From: Salisediminibacterium beveridgei
Lineage (GTDB): Bacteria > Bacillota > Bacilli > Bacillales > Salisediminibacteriaceae
Length of the DNA: 64,000 bases
Direction: 5' to 3'
Assembly (NCBI RefSeq): GCF_001721685.1
Contig: NZ_CP012502.1
Span: 2,914,001 to 2,978,000, forward strand
The notes under the pieces are model-generated. The model saw only the letters and a program-made list of their open reading frames with translations, searched no databases and was not told where the DNA came from. Numbering within the stretch: position 1 is the first letter of the stretch; each line of letters begins with the position of its first letter. The translations under genes and the position numbers were made by a program. Positions 53,941-62,510 of this stretch are shown here, piece after piece.

Positions 53941-55219
53941 GTGAATTCACCTCATCTTCGTTTAGTTCAAGGGGAAGAAATTTTGCGCCAATCGAATAAA
54001 TCAGCAGCCCCATCGCAACCACGCCGATTGAGCTCAGCCATTCCACCCAGTTCGGGAAATAAAATGCATTGGGCAGTTCTTTCATGGATTGTACGATCTG
54101 TGTTGGGACAACGATGTTAAAACGGACGCCGATAATGCCGATCACAACCATAATTGCAGCTGCTGTAAGCCAACCCGTTGACTGGTTGAAGCGTTTGTTA
54201 AACAGAATAAAGATGGGAAGAACGGCTCCGATAAACAGCTGCACGCCCCAGAATGACCAGGCCATCGGTCCGGTGAACATTACGTTTAAAATCGCCAATT
54301 TTTCAGGTTTCATCGTTAACCCGGCAACAAGGAATTCATAAAATTCAAGGCCGAGGTCAATGATTAAAAAGGCGATCATCAGCATGGAGAGGCTCTTTAC
54401 CATTCCGAAATCCACATCTTTTCCCCGGGCTTTTTGCTGAATGACATACATTGCAATTAAAAGGGCCGTTCCGGAAACGAGTGCGGAGACAACGAAGATC
54501 ACCGGAAACAAAGGGGAGTTCCAGTACGGCTGAGCCGCAACCGCGGCAAACAAGGTGCCTGTTCCGCCGTGAACACCGATAATCGCAATCGGAATGCCGA
54601 GAATCCCGAGTATTTTCATCCAACGGTGGTCTTTTTTCTTGGCGTTATCCGACGAATCATCACTGCCGAGTCGAATGGCATTGGCGACTTTGCCTTTCAT
54701 CCCCTGATCTTCTTTTGCGAGGCGAATGAGGTCGATCCGCATCGCGAACCAGAGTTCTACGGCAAGGAGGACCATATATACCAGGTAAAAACGGACTTCA
54801 TAAGAGAGAACACTGAGTGCGTTCCAATACGTCATCGCATTCAACGCCCGGTCCATCCGCCCAAGATCCAGGGCGATAAAGGACAGGGCAACGATCATGG
54901 AGACTAGTGCGGTAAATAAGGCATAGCGCCCGACGCGTTCATACTGTTCCATTCCGAAAACAAAGATCAACGTTGACAGCAGGAAGGCTCCTGCGCTGAG
55001 TCCGACAAAAAAGATATAAAAAGCTACCCACGCTCCCCATGGAACGAATGTCGATAAGTTCGTGACGCTCAGTCCTTCCACCATCCGGTATATAATTGCC
55101 CCGCCACCTGCGATCAATGCAACGAGGAGGGAAAGCATCCAGATTCGAAAGCGTTTTCGCACGATTTGAGGATCCAGTTCTTCGCGGGCATGTTGTGTTG
55201 GTTGTGACATTTCACTCAT
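53933..55219 (-). CDS. NrfD/PsrC-family membrane subunit (quinol oxidase)
   Basis: 428 residues with about ten membrane helices. The family motif region is clear: VPWGAWVAFYIFFVGLSAGAFLLSTL near 60-85 and MTGPMAWSFWGVQLFIGAVLPIFILF-like sequence near 310-330. It would take electrons from menaquinol and give them to the Fe-S subunit, without haem. A hydrophilic loop of about 30 residues (DQGMKGKVANAIRLGSDDSSDNAKKKDH) separates the two halves and is longer than usual (TtrC/PsrC are about 320-340). GGAGG precedes the ATG by 7 nt. Confidence 0.88.
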   Translation of the reverse strand: MSEMSQPTQHAREELDPQIVRKRFRIWMLSLLVALIAGGGAIIYRMVEGLSVTNLSTFVPWGAWVAFYIFFVGLSAGAFLLSTLIFVFGMEQYERVGRYALFTALVSMIVALSFIALDLGRMDRALNAMTYWNALSVLSYEVRFYLVYMVLLAVELWFAMRIDLIRLAKEDQGMKGKVANAIRLGSDDSSDNAKKKDHRWMKILGILGIPIAIIGVHGGTGTLFAAVAAQPYWNSPLFPVIFVVSALVSGTALLIAMYVIQQKARGKDVDFGMVKSLSMLMIAFLIIDLGLEFYEFLVAGLTMKPEKLAILNVMFTGPMAWSFWGVQLFIGAVLPIFILFNKRFNQSTGWLTAAAIMVVIGIIGVRFNIVVPTQIVQSMKELPNAFYFPNWVEWLSSIGVVAMGLLIYSIGAKFLPLELNEDEVNSHE

Positions 55220-55236
55220 TCGATTAACCTCCTTTT

Positions 55237-56097
55237 TCAGCGTAAGTAATAGACACGTGGTTCTGTGCCATACTCTTCTTTTAAGCGGAATGCGCGACTG
55301 TCTGAAGCAAGCTTTGCGACCGTTGATTCCGGATTGTTCAAATCACCGAAGTATCTTGCATCGCCTATGCATGTCTCCACGCAGGCAGGCTCTTCGCCGC
55401 GCTCCAGCCGGTGAAAGCAGAAGTTGCATTTACGCACGGTTCCGATCGGTGCTTCCCCGCTGCCCCGCTCACCACGTTCCATACCGTGCTCCGGTGCCTG
55501 CATCAGATTGGCACCCAGTATTTCTTCGTACTCCTCACCAAAGTCAAAACTCCTCGCGCCGTATGGACAGGCTACCATGCAGTACCGGCAGCCGATGCAG
55601 CGATCGTTATCCTGAACAACAATCCCGTTATCGGCTTTATACGTTGCGCGAACCGGACAAACGGAAGCACAGGGCGGCTTGTCACAGTGCATGCAAGGTC
55701 TCGCGATATTCGTTCTCGATACATTCGGAAATGTCCCTTCTTCTTCAACGAACACCTGGTTATAGGACACACCAGGAGGTGTCAGATTCTCCGCTTTACA
55801 GGAAACCGTACACGTCTCACAGCCGACGCACTTACGGAGATCGATCACCATGCCCCATTTGACGCTGCTGTGATCCTGACCTGCAGCCGCTCTGACTTCA
55901 AGTTTCTGATTGAATTCTTTACCGACTGATTCCTGGTATTTATTTACGAAATCTTCTTCGGTGATGTGCCCATCGGATAATCGTCTGGCGTCCTCAGCCA
56001 TATTCAAACCGAGATCGGTGCTGTAAACAGATTGACTTAAAATATCTTTGCCGGCGAACAGCGTTTGATTGATTAATGAATCATGTTTCAGTGCCAT
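55237..56097 (-). CDS. Four-cluster Fe-S electron-transfer subunit (TtrB/DmsB-like)
   Basis: 286 residues. Sixteen cysteines in four groups can bind four [4Fe-4S] clusters: CVGCETCTVSC (from 90), CMHCDKPPCASVCP, CIGCRYCMVACPYG and CNFCFHRLERGEEPACVETC. It relays electrons from the NrfD subunit to the molybdenum subunit. An N-terminal extension of about 80 residues without a signal peptide precedes the first cluster, which is absent in DmsB; it probably rides out with the Tat-exported partner. The start MALKHDS follows AAGGGGG, and the longer frame is not needed. Confidence 0.9.
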   Translation of the reverse strand: MALKHDSLINQTLFAGKDILSQSVYSTDLGLNMAEDARRLSDGHITEEDFVNKYQESVGKEFNQKLEVRAAAGQDHSSVKWGMVIDLRKCVGCETCTVSCKAENLTPPGVSYNQVFVEEEGTFPNVSRTNIARPCMHCDKPPCASVCPVRATYKADNGIVVQDNDRCIGCRYCMVACPYGARSFDFGEEYEEILGANLMQAPEHGMERGERGSGEAPIGTVRKCNFCFHRLERGEEPACVETCIGDARYFGDLNNPESTVAKLASDSRAFRLKEEYGTEPRVYYLR

Positions 56098-56110
56098 CGT
56101 ACAGACCCCC

Positions 56111-56290
56111 TTATGATTTTGATTCTTCCTCTTTGTCTTCTTCACTTGTCAGTTCTTTGGTGGATTTCTTGAATTCCTTTAACGTATCCCCTACGGCACG
56201 TCCCATCTCCGGCAGTTTTTTCGGGCCAAAAATGATCAGCGCAATGACCAGGATTAATACAAGTCCCGGTATCCCGATATTTGATAACAT
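56111..56290 (-). CDS. tatA: TatA-type twin-arginine translocase subunit
   Basis: 59 residues: a short outer N terminus, one membrane helix, the [26 protein letters not shown] amphipathic helix and an acidic tail. It forms the pore part of the Tat system. The start [10 protein letters not shown] lies 8 nt after AAGGAG. First gene of the sigma-54 operon, 13 bp before the Fe-S gene, so it is made together with its Tat-dependent cargo. No tatC is in the window; in B. subtilis the pair tatAy-tatCy occupies this chromosomal place. Confidence 0.9.
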   Translation of the reverse strand: MLSNIGIPGLVLILVIALIIFGPKKLPEMGRAVGDTLKEFKKSTKELTSEEDKEEESKS

Positions 56291-56333
56291 GTTCATCTCT
56301 CCTTTAGCTATTGGTTTTCTTACGTTTACTAAA

Positions 56334-56350
56334 TGCAAGAAGCATGCCAA
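56334..56350 (-). promoter_or_regulatory. Sigma-54 (-24/-12) promoter of the tatA-respiratory operon
   Basis: On the minus strand TTGGCATGCTTCTTGCA, with GG and GC 10 bp apart, differing from the acoA promoter only in the spacer. Transcription should start near 56322, about 32 bp before the tatA start. The NtrC-type regulator encoded just upstream is the matching activator. Confidence 0.9.
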
Positions 56351-56358
56351 CACAAAAA

Positions 56359-56391
56359 GCGCACGCATATTTTAAAGAAATATGCGTGCGC
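56359..56391 (-). terminator. Terminator of the sensor-regulator operon
   Basis: Perfect 14-bp arms (GCGCACGCATATTT / AAATATGCGTGCGC) with a 5-nt loop and a T5 run on the minus strand. It insulates the sigma-54 promoter, whose -24 box starts 9 bp further on. Confidence 0.85.
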
Positions 56392-56499
56392 ATGACTGAA
56401 AAATCCTGTTAGAGCAAGGATTTCATCTTTATTCGTTTTTCTCTTGCTTTCTATTCCCGTTTGTTACCGGCTGAATATCTGCCGAGGGTCTGTGCCATT

Positions 56500-56536
56500 T
56501 TGTCAGCTTTGTCATGAGAACGTTGACAAAATGTCA
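56500..56536 (-). promoter_or_regulatory. Candidate enhancer site: cluster of TTGTCA repeats
   Basis: TTGTCA occurs at 56500 and 56509, its complement TGACAA at 56524, and ATGTCA at 56531; ATTTTGTCA and TGACAAAAT also form a 9-bp inverted repeat. It lies about 190 bp before the expected start site, a good distance for an NtrC-type activator, and runs into the end of the regulator gene. Confidence 0.5.
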
Positions 56537-57883
56537 TTCTGAATTTTTTTCAAGCTGGTGCTGTTCAATCTTCCTGTAAATATTGCGTACGCTGATGCCT
56601 AGAATCCCGGCGGCTTCGGATTTGTTCCAGTCCGTATGAGTCAGTACGCTGTCGATATGGGTGCGCTCCACTTCCTCCAACGTCCTGAGCGGATCGCAGC
56701 CATCATCTTGCTTCGAGGCCTGACGGGTCCCGCCCGGCAACATCAGATCCGCCGCTTCAATCTCATTATGGGGCGAGAGCAGACAGCCCCGCTCGAGAAT
56801 ATGCATCAATTCACGAATATTCCCGGGAAAATCATACCGGATCAGTTCATTCATGGCGTGTTCCGTCAGCTGTCTCTGACCCGACTGCTTCAAAAAGAAA
56901 TCAACCAGTAAAGGAATATCCTCTTTTCGCTCCCTCAAAGGCGGAACGTCAATGATCATCACCTGCAGCCGGTAAAACAAATCTTCTCTGAAACGCCCTG
57001 CTGCCGCTTCCTCTGATAAGGAACGATTCGTTGCCGCCACGACTCTGACCTGGATGGCACGTTCCCTGGTTTCACCCACTCGTCTGAATGTCCCTGTTTC
57101 GAGAAAGCGCAGCAGCTTCACCTGCGTATCCTTCGGCATCTCACCGATTTCATCGAGGAACAGCGTGCCCCCATCCGCCGCCTCAACGAGACCTTTTTTC
57201 TCTTTTTGCGCACCTGTAAAGGCCCCTCTGGCATGGCCGAAGAGCTCACTTTCAATCAGCTGTTCAGGGATCGCCCCCGAATTCACCGCTATGAATGGTT
57301 CAGCCGCCCGTTTACTCCAGTAATGCAGCCCTTTCGCCACCAGCTCTTTACCAGTGCCGCTCTCTCCTTCAATCAGGATCGAAGCATCGGCATCCGCGAC
57401 CCGGGCTGTCAGATGCTTCACCCGTTCGATCGCTGCGGAACGCCCGACGATGTCAAAATCCTTTTCTTTGGCGTGGAGCAGACTGCGCATCGTCTGATTC
57501 TCTTCGGAAAGCTTTCTTTTTTCCAGCGCTTTCGCGATCACCACTTCAAGTTCGGCCAGATTATAAGGCTTTGTCAAATAATCATAGGCTCCCTTTTTCA
57601 TGGCATCGATCGCCGTTTCCATCGTTCCGTGGCCGGTCAGCATGATCACTTCGACATCCATCATTTCCTGGCGCCTCTTCACGTTCTCAAGCAACGTCAA
57701 ACCATCCATCGGCTCCATACGGATATCAAAAATACCGATATCAAATGATTCCTTCTGCAAAAGGGTCATCGCCTCCTCGCCGGAAGCGGCACCCTTTGCA
57801 TCAAATCCTTTTCGCTTCAACCGGCTGACAAGCAGCTCCCTCAAGTCCTTCTCATCATCCGCAACAAGTATACGGTGCATCAT
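56534..57883 (-). CDS. NtrC-family sigma-54-dependent response regulator
   Basis: 449 residues: receiver (1-120) with phospho-acceptor Asp53 (GIFDIRMEPMDG) and DYLTKP; AAA+ ATPase (about 143-375) with Walker A GESGTGKE, GAFTGA and TLFLDEIGEMP; and a Fis-type helix-turn-helix at the C terminus (NKSEAAGILGISVRNIYRKI). After phosphorylation by the adjacent kinase it should activate the sigma-54 promoter at 56334-56350. Its ATG follows the kinase stop codon without a gap. Last gene of the MFS-binding protein-kinase-regulator operon. Confidence 0.93.
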   Translation of the reverse strand: MMHRILVADDEKDLRELLVSRLKRKGFDAKGAASGEEAMTLLQKESFDIGIFDIRMEPMDGLTLLENVKRRQEMMDVEVIMLTGHGTMETAIDAMKKGAYDYLTKPYNLAELEVVIAKALEKRKLSEENQTMRSLLHAKEKDFDIVGRSAAIERVKHLTARVADADASILIEGESGTGKELVAKGLHYWSKRAAEPFIAVNSGAIPEQLIESELFGHARGAFTGAQKEKKGLVEAADGGTLFLDEIGEMPKDTQVKLLRFLETGTFRRVGETRERAIQVRVVAATNRSLSEEAAAGRFREDLFYRLQVMIIDVPPLRERKEDIPLLVDFFLKQSGQRQLTEHAMNELIRYDFPGNIRELMHILERGCLLSPHNEIEAADLMLPGGTRQASKQDDGCDPLRTLEEVERTHIDSVLTHTDWNKSEAAGILGISVRNIYRKIEQHQLEKNSE

Positions 57884-59953
57884 TCATTCCTCCATCTGTC
57901 TGACATTCTTCAGATTTCCCGCCTGGCCCGGAAGGCGGATCCGGAACGTGGAACCTTGTCCGACTTGACTCTCGACTTCCATCGTTCCCTTCATTTGTTG
58001 CACGATGCCGTAACAGACGGACAAGCCCAGCCCGGTTCCTTTCCCTGTCGGTTTCGAGGTGAAGAAGGGATCGAACAATTTGTCAAAATCGGTCTGCGGG
58101 ATTCCTGTGCCGTTGTCATGAACTTCCGCAACGACTTCTCCTGCTGCTTGAAAGAGCCGGATCGTAAGGGTTCCTTCCTCTTTGTCCGCTATCGCATCGA
58201 TCGCATTCTGGATCAGGTTCACAAATACTTGGGAGAGCTTCATGGCATCTCCGGTAATCAACGGCATGTCCGTTTCTTCATCGACATGCACCTGAACACC
58301 GGATTTTTTCAAGGAATGATCCATCAGCATCAGACTGTCGTCAGCAACTTGCCTGATGTTCAAATGCGTGTCTTGCCAATGCTCTTTCCTGGAGAAATTC
58401 AGAAGGTTTGCGGTGATGGTTTTGCATCGGTCGATATTCTTACGGATAATGGACAGATAATGTGCCATGTCGCCACTATCGAGCAATTCCTGCTGATTTC
58501 CCGTCAACCGGTCACTGAGATCTTCAGCATACACCTGAACCGATGCCAGTGGATTATTGACCTCATGGGCAAAGGATGAAGCCATGAGTCCGAGGGCGGA
58601 CAATTTATCTGTCTGAATGATTTTCTCCTCCATCAGTCTCTCTTCGGTAATATCCTCCATCACAATCAAAGCTTCTTCATCTTGTTCCAATGTATACTGC
58701 AAAGGGAACACCCGATGCCGGTAAACCCTTTCCTGACCTGTCTCGTCGGTCCGCGTGAGTACTTCATCCATTTTCTCAAAAGGATTTGTTTCACCCAGCG
58801 GGCACGAATAACAAGGGGTATCTGAATCGTTAAAGAGCTTGAAACAAGGCACTGTTGTTTTTTCACCAATCCAGCCCCGGAGCTTCGGATTCAGCCAGGC
58901 AATGGAATAATCTTTACGGACCACCGCGAGACCGGCATCCATCGAGTTCACTACTATATCGAGGCGTTCTTTTTCCTGACGGAGGCGCTGTTCTTTTTCC
59001 TGTATGGTTTCATTCATTTCGTTAAATGATTCCGTCAGTTCACCTAACTCATCACTTCGTTCCACGGGCATCGTTTCCGGCCTGTCATCAGTCTTCATGC
59101 GGAGCATTCCCCGCTGAAGCTGCTCGATCGGCTTGACGAAATAAAGACCGGCAAAGACGCTGATCACACTGCCAAACAGGATCATCACCGTTGCAGTGAA
59201 GGCTCCCCGGCGCATCATATCAAAAACCGGGGTCATCGCTTCCCTTCTCGGCTGGTCCATCACCAACTCCCAATCCACTTCGTCAATGGCTGTCCGCATA
59301 TGAATCCCGTCTTCGATTTCATCCACATCCGACTGCCAGAGTCGTGAGTAATCCTGATGGGCAATGATCTGTCCTGTGTGATCCTGAAGGTAAATGACCG
59401 TTTCATCATTGAGCTGATACGAAGACACGCTGCCAATCAATTTTTGCAGCTGTACCGACGCACCGATGTACCCACCGTCCCCATAGGACGTTACCATTTG
59501 CAGATACGGCTGACCGTAATCATTAAAGAGAACCTCAGACAAATTTGTTCCGTCAGGTTCCAAGGCATCTCCTTGGAACCAGCTGGTTCCTGTCCTTCGA
59601 TGATTCAGGGCATTTCTCGCAATTTCAGAAGACACCATTCCTTCTGCATCAAGCATCACCAAAGAATCGATCGCTGGCATGGATCGAAGGACTTCATAAA
59701 AAGCACCCTGATCATTCTCCGGCTGATCCAATGCTGCGAGGATATCCAATTGATGCGTCACCTGCCGGATATCTGAACGGATATCTCCGGCGAGGTTATG
59801 AAGACGCATCTCCTGGATTTCCTCGCTGGTACTGCCTACATAATCAGTCAGATCCGTCAGATAGTATACGGATATCAAAACCAGAGGGATAATCGTCATC
59901 AAAAAACCGAACAAAAGGACTTTTTGCCGGACGGAACGAAATTTATTGCGCAT
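57884..59953 (-). CDS. Sensor histidine kinase with extracytoplasmic Cache-like, HAMP and PAS domains
   Basis: 689 residues from the ATG at 59953, which has GGGAGG before it; the longer frame lies inside the upstream gene. Two membrane helices (about 10-32 and 265-288) frame a Cache-type outer domain. HAMP (about 290-340) and PAS (about 345-445) domains follow, then a HisKA domain with phospho-acceptor His near 464 (SSFAHEVNNPLASVQ) and an ATPase lobe (NLIQNAIDAI; GTGLGLSV). The PAS contains the cysteine motif C-x10-CYSCP near 368, which may hold metal or sense redox. Overlaps the binding-protein gene by 11 bp, so the two probably sense the respiratory substrate together. Confidence 0.92.
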   Translation of the reverse strand: MRNKFRSVRQKVLLFGFLMTIIPLVLISVYYLTDLTDYVGSTSEEIQEMRLHNLAGDIRSDIRQVTHQLDILAALDQPENDQGAFYEVLRSMPAIDSLVMLDAEGMVSSEIARNALNHRRTGTSWFQGDALEPDGTNLSEVLFNDYGQPYLQMVTSYGDGGYIGASVQLQKLIGSVSSYQLNDETVIYLQDHTGQIIAHQDYSRLWQSDVDEIEDGIHMRTAIDEVDWELVMDQPRREAMTPVFDMMRRGAFTATVMILFGSVISVFAGLYFVKPIEQLQRGMLRMKTDDRPETMPVERSDELGELTESFNEMNETIQEKEQRLRQEKERLDIVVNSMDAGLAVVRKDYSIAWLNPKLRGWIGEKTTVPCFKLFNDSDTPCYSCPLGETNPFEKMDEVLTRTDETGQERVYRHRVFPLQYTLEQDEEALIVMEDITEERLMEEKIIQTDKLSALGLMASSFAHEVNNPLASVQVYAEDLSDRLTGNQQELLDSGDMAHYLSIIRKNIDRCKTITANLLNFSRKEHWQDTHLNIRQVADDSLMLMDHSLKKSGVQVHVDEETDMPLITGDAMKLSQVFVNLIQNAIDAIADKEEGTLTIRLFQAAGEVVAEVHDNGTGIPQTDFDKLFDPFFTSKPTGKGTGLGLSVCYGIVQQMKGTMEVESQVGQGSTFRIRLPGQAGNLKNVRQMEE

Positions 59954-60947
59954 CGAGGACACCTCCCTGTTCTGAGGGTACCGGTTCTGCGAGGCGCAAA
60001 ATGTCTTCATTGAGCGTGACTCCAAGTTCCCTCGCCACATCGTCATTGACGTGAAACAACAACTGATCCGGCAGCTCCACCGGCAAATTTTCCGGGTCAT
60101 TTCCAGAAAGAAGCATGCTCACCTGACGGGCTGCCTGGTACCCCTGATCGTAGAATGACGAGCCGTAGCTCATTAGAAAACCAGCCGATGCTTCGTCATC
60201 GTATATCCCCATCAGGGGAACGTCTTTTGCCATCGCAAATTCCGCCAGTTCACCGGTCATCCCTTCGATCACAAAACTCGGTAACGTCATCAGACCGGTG
60301 TTCGGTCCGAGCACTCCGTTCAGTGCTTCAGCGTCAAAAACGTCACCGACGTCAAAGGCCAATGCATTGATTTGTAATTCGTCCGCTGCCTCCAACGCCA
60401 TGGCCAGCGACCGTTCACTGATATCAATCGATGCATTATACAATAAGACAACCGCTTCAAGCTCCGGCAGGGCATCGGTGAATAATTCCACACGCTTCGC
60501 TGAGAGGCTCAGATGATGGTTGGCAATGCCTGTGAACTGGCCGCCAGGTGCTTCAAAACGCTCAATTATGCCCGTTTCCATCGGGGCTGCCATACCGACG
60601 AATACCACAGGCGTATGACTCTCTGTACCATCCATTGCCTCTTGGAGGACCTGCGTCTCGATTCCTCCGAAAGCCGTAATCAAATCATAATCCGCATGCA
60701 CCAGATCTGTTGCGACCGACAAAAGCAGACCAGGATCTTCCTCTTCGTACACATGAAATACCACATCATCGTCGGCAAAACCGAGATCTGCCAGACCATC
60801 CTCTATACCCGTAAGTTTCTCCATCCGGCTGCTTTCGGTGACAAGCACTCCGATTTGTGCCGGTTCTTCGGCCTGGCTGTTTTCAAAAATCAAGAACCCG
60901 ATGATTGCCATAACCATGAGTCCTGTCATTACTGATGCCGTGCGCAT
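59943..60947 (-). CDS. ABC-type substrate-binding protein without transporter (sensor partner)
   Basis: 334 residues of the ABC_sub_bind type (PF04392-like): an N-terminal membrane helix or signal (about 5-25) without a lipobox, then two Rossmann-like lobes (IGVLVTESSRMEKLTGIEDGL..., VVFVGMAAPMETGI..., VVLLYNASIDISERS..., VPLMGIYDDEASAG). No permease or ATPase gene is nearby, and its stop overlaps the sensor kinase start. It most likely presents a ligand to the kinase, as TorT or AioX do in other three-component systems. The ligand is not known. Confidence 0.85.
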   Translation of the reverse strand: MRTASVMTGLMVMAIIGFLIFENSQAEEPAQIGVLVTESSRMEKLTGIEDGLADLGFADDDVVFHVYEEEDPGLLLSVATDLVHADYDLITAFGGIETQVLQEAMDGTESHTPVVFVGMAAPMETGIIERFEAPGGQFTGIANHHLSLSAKRVELFTDALPELEAVVLLYNASIDISERSLAMALEAADELQINALAFDVGDVFDAEALNGVLGPNTGLMTLPSFVIEGMTGELAEFAMAKDVPLMGIYDDEASAGFLMSYGSSFYDQGYQAARQVSMLLSGNDPENLPVELPDQLLFHVNDDVARELGVTLNEDILRLAEPVPSEQGGVLDAQ

Positions 60948-60965
60948 CGCGTGTCCCCCCTCCTG

Positions 60966-62375
60966 TCAGTCTTTCACCGTCTGTTTGTATTCACGTCCCA
61001 GTTTAAACCCTAACGGGACAGCCACCAGCGTTAATACCGCCAAAACGATAAAAGCTTCATTGATGGCGGTCAGACTCGCCTCCTGCAAGTCACCACCGCC
61101 ATTCACAAGAATCTGTGAACGCCGGACTTCGAAATAGATCGATACAAACACGATTCCGAGCGCCGAGCTCATTTGCCGGACGACATTCCCCATTGCCGAG
61201 CCGCGGGAAATCAGTTTTTCCGGAATGGAATTCATCCCTGCGGTTGTCGCAGGCATATTACTGAGACCCATCCCGATCCCCCGGATCCCGTTTAACAAAA
61301 AGACGAACCAAAGCGCTGTTTCCATTGTCAAAAAGCCAAGGGCGAACGTGGACACACTGAGAACCATCAGCCCTCCCGCCGCTGCAATGGTCGGGCCTTT
61401 CACATCGAGCATCCGCCCACCGACATTCATGAACAACCCCATCAGTAAGGCTGACGGAAGAAAGCTCAGGCCGGTCATGATCGCGCCGTAGCCGTATACC
61501 GTCTGGATCAACAGCGGAATCAGAAAGATCCCCCCGAACAGGCTGACAGAACCGATCATGGCGATGAGTACACTGTATGTATACGCCTTGATTCTGAAGA
61601 TGGAGAGATCGAGCAGGGGCTGGTCCTGCCTGGCTTCAATCCGCACAAAGAACCAGAGTGAGAACACGCCAACTGCAATGAGTGTCAGGTTGAGTGCATT
61701 GTAGAGATGAGCCAATTCGTTGATCCGACCCAACGCAAACAAGATCGAGCCGACACCGATCGTGACCGTGACAAACCCAGGTTTATCGAGACGGATATCC
61801 GTTACCCGCTTCGTTTGCGAGAGAAATCGGATGGAAAACAAAATCGCCAATAGTCCTGTAGGGATGTTTACAAGAAAGAGCCATTGCCACGATCCCAGTT
61901 CCACCAGGAGACCGCCCAACGTTGGTCCAATGGTCGGGGCAAGCATCGCAGCGACACCCCACACGCCTGTCGCCAGTCCCCGCTCCTCCCGGGGAAAAGC
62001 ATCGAAGATCAGGACCATGGAGAGCGGCATGATCATGCCGCCACCCACACCTTGAATGGCTCGAAAGCCGATCATCGCACTGATGTCCCAGGAAAAGGAC
62101 CCCAGCACTGAACCGGTCACAAACAGCATCAAGCCTCCTATATACACTTGCTTTTTTCCGAATTTATCGGCAAGATAGCCCGTTAACGGCATGGACATCC
62201 CCATGGCCACCATAAAAATCGTGATGACCCAGCCCGCACTGACGGCATCCGCGTCAAACAGATTCATAAAATAAGGTATGGCAGGATTCAGCATGCTGTT
62301 ATTTAAAATTACCGTAAAGGTACCGGTTAATACCGTAATGACAACCAGCCATTTATTCGGTATGCGATTGAACAT
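60966..62375 (-). CDS. MFS transporter, DHA2 (EmrB/QacA) family, 14 helices
   Basis: 469 residues with 14 predicted membrane helices. Typical motifs: motif A GYLADKFGKKQ after helix 2, motif C-like GVAAMLAPTIGPTLGG in helix 5, and LNNSMLNPAIP in helix 1 (LD-type in this family). It exports a compound in exchange for protons. Only 18 bp separate its stop from the binding-protein gene, so it is probably the first gene of the sensor operon; it may remove a toxic substrate or product of the respiratory enzyme, or be a generic drug pump. Confidence 0.85.
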   Translation of the reverse strand: MFNRIPNKWLVVITVLTGTFTVILNNSMLNPAIPYFMNLFDADAVSAGWVITIFMVAMGMSMPLTGYLADKFGKKQVYIGGLMLFVTGSVLGSFSWDISAMIGFRAIQGVGGGMIMPLSMVLIFDAFPREERGLATGVWGVAAMLAPTIGPTLGGLLVELGSWQWLFLVNIPTGLLAILFSIRFLSQTKRVTDIRLDKPGFVTVTIGVGSILFALGRINELAHLYNALNLTLIAVGVFSLWFFVRIEARQDQPLLDLSIFRIKAYTYSVLIAMIGSVSLFGGIFLIPLLIQTVYGYGAIMTGLSFLPSALLMGLFMNVGGRMLDVKGPTIAAAGGLMVLSVSTFALGFLTMETALWFVFLLNGIRGIGMGLSNMPATTAGMNSIPEKLISRGSAMGNVVRQMSSALGIVFVSIYFEVRRSQILVNGGGDLQEASLTAINEAFIVLAVLTLVAVPLGFKLGREYKQTVKD

Positions 62376-62406
62376 AGTGTCACCTGATTTCAGTTTGATT
62401 TCGATC

Positions 62407-62425
62407 TCTTTCGATTGACGAAAGA
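62407..62425. promoter_or_regulatory. Inverted repeat in the leader of the MFS operon
   Basis: TCTTTCG-N5-CGAAAGA, perfect 7-bp arms, between an extended -10 (TGGTATGAT on the minus strand, 62451-62459) and the MFS start codon. Candidate operator for an unknown regulator. Confidence 0.4.
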
Positions 62426-62482
62426 CCTTGATATCTATCTATCATACCATAATCACGAACTAAAATGGCAGAGACAGAAGAA

Positions 62483-62510
62483 GAGCACCCGGCGCTTTTG
62501 CCGGATGCTC
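62483..62510 (-). terminator. Terminator of moaC-rex
   Basis: GAGCATCCGGC/GCCGGGTGCTC stem (one G-U pair) directly after the rex stop, followed by a T-rich but broken run. Confidence 0.65.

Noticed and set aside
55257..55929. Two long plus-strand open frames opposite the Fe-S gene
   Set aside because: Cysteine- and arginine-rich shadow of the Fe-S coding strand; no family features.
57206..57748. 180-codon plus-strand frame opposite the NtrC-type regulator
   Set aside because: Antisense shadow; no SD or domain.
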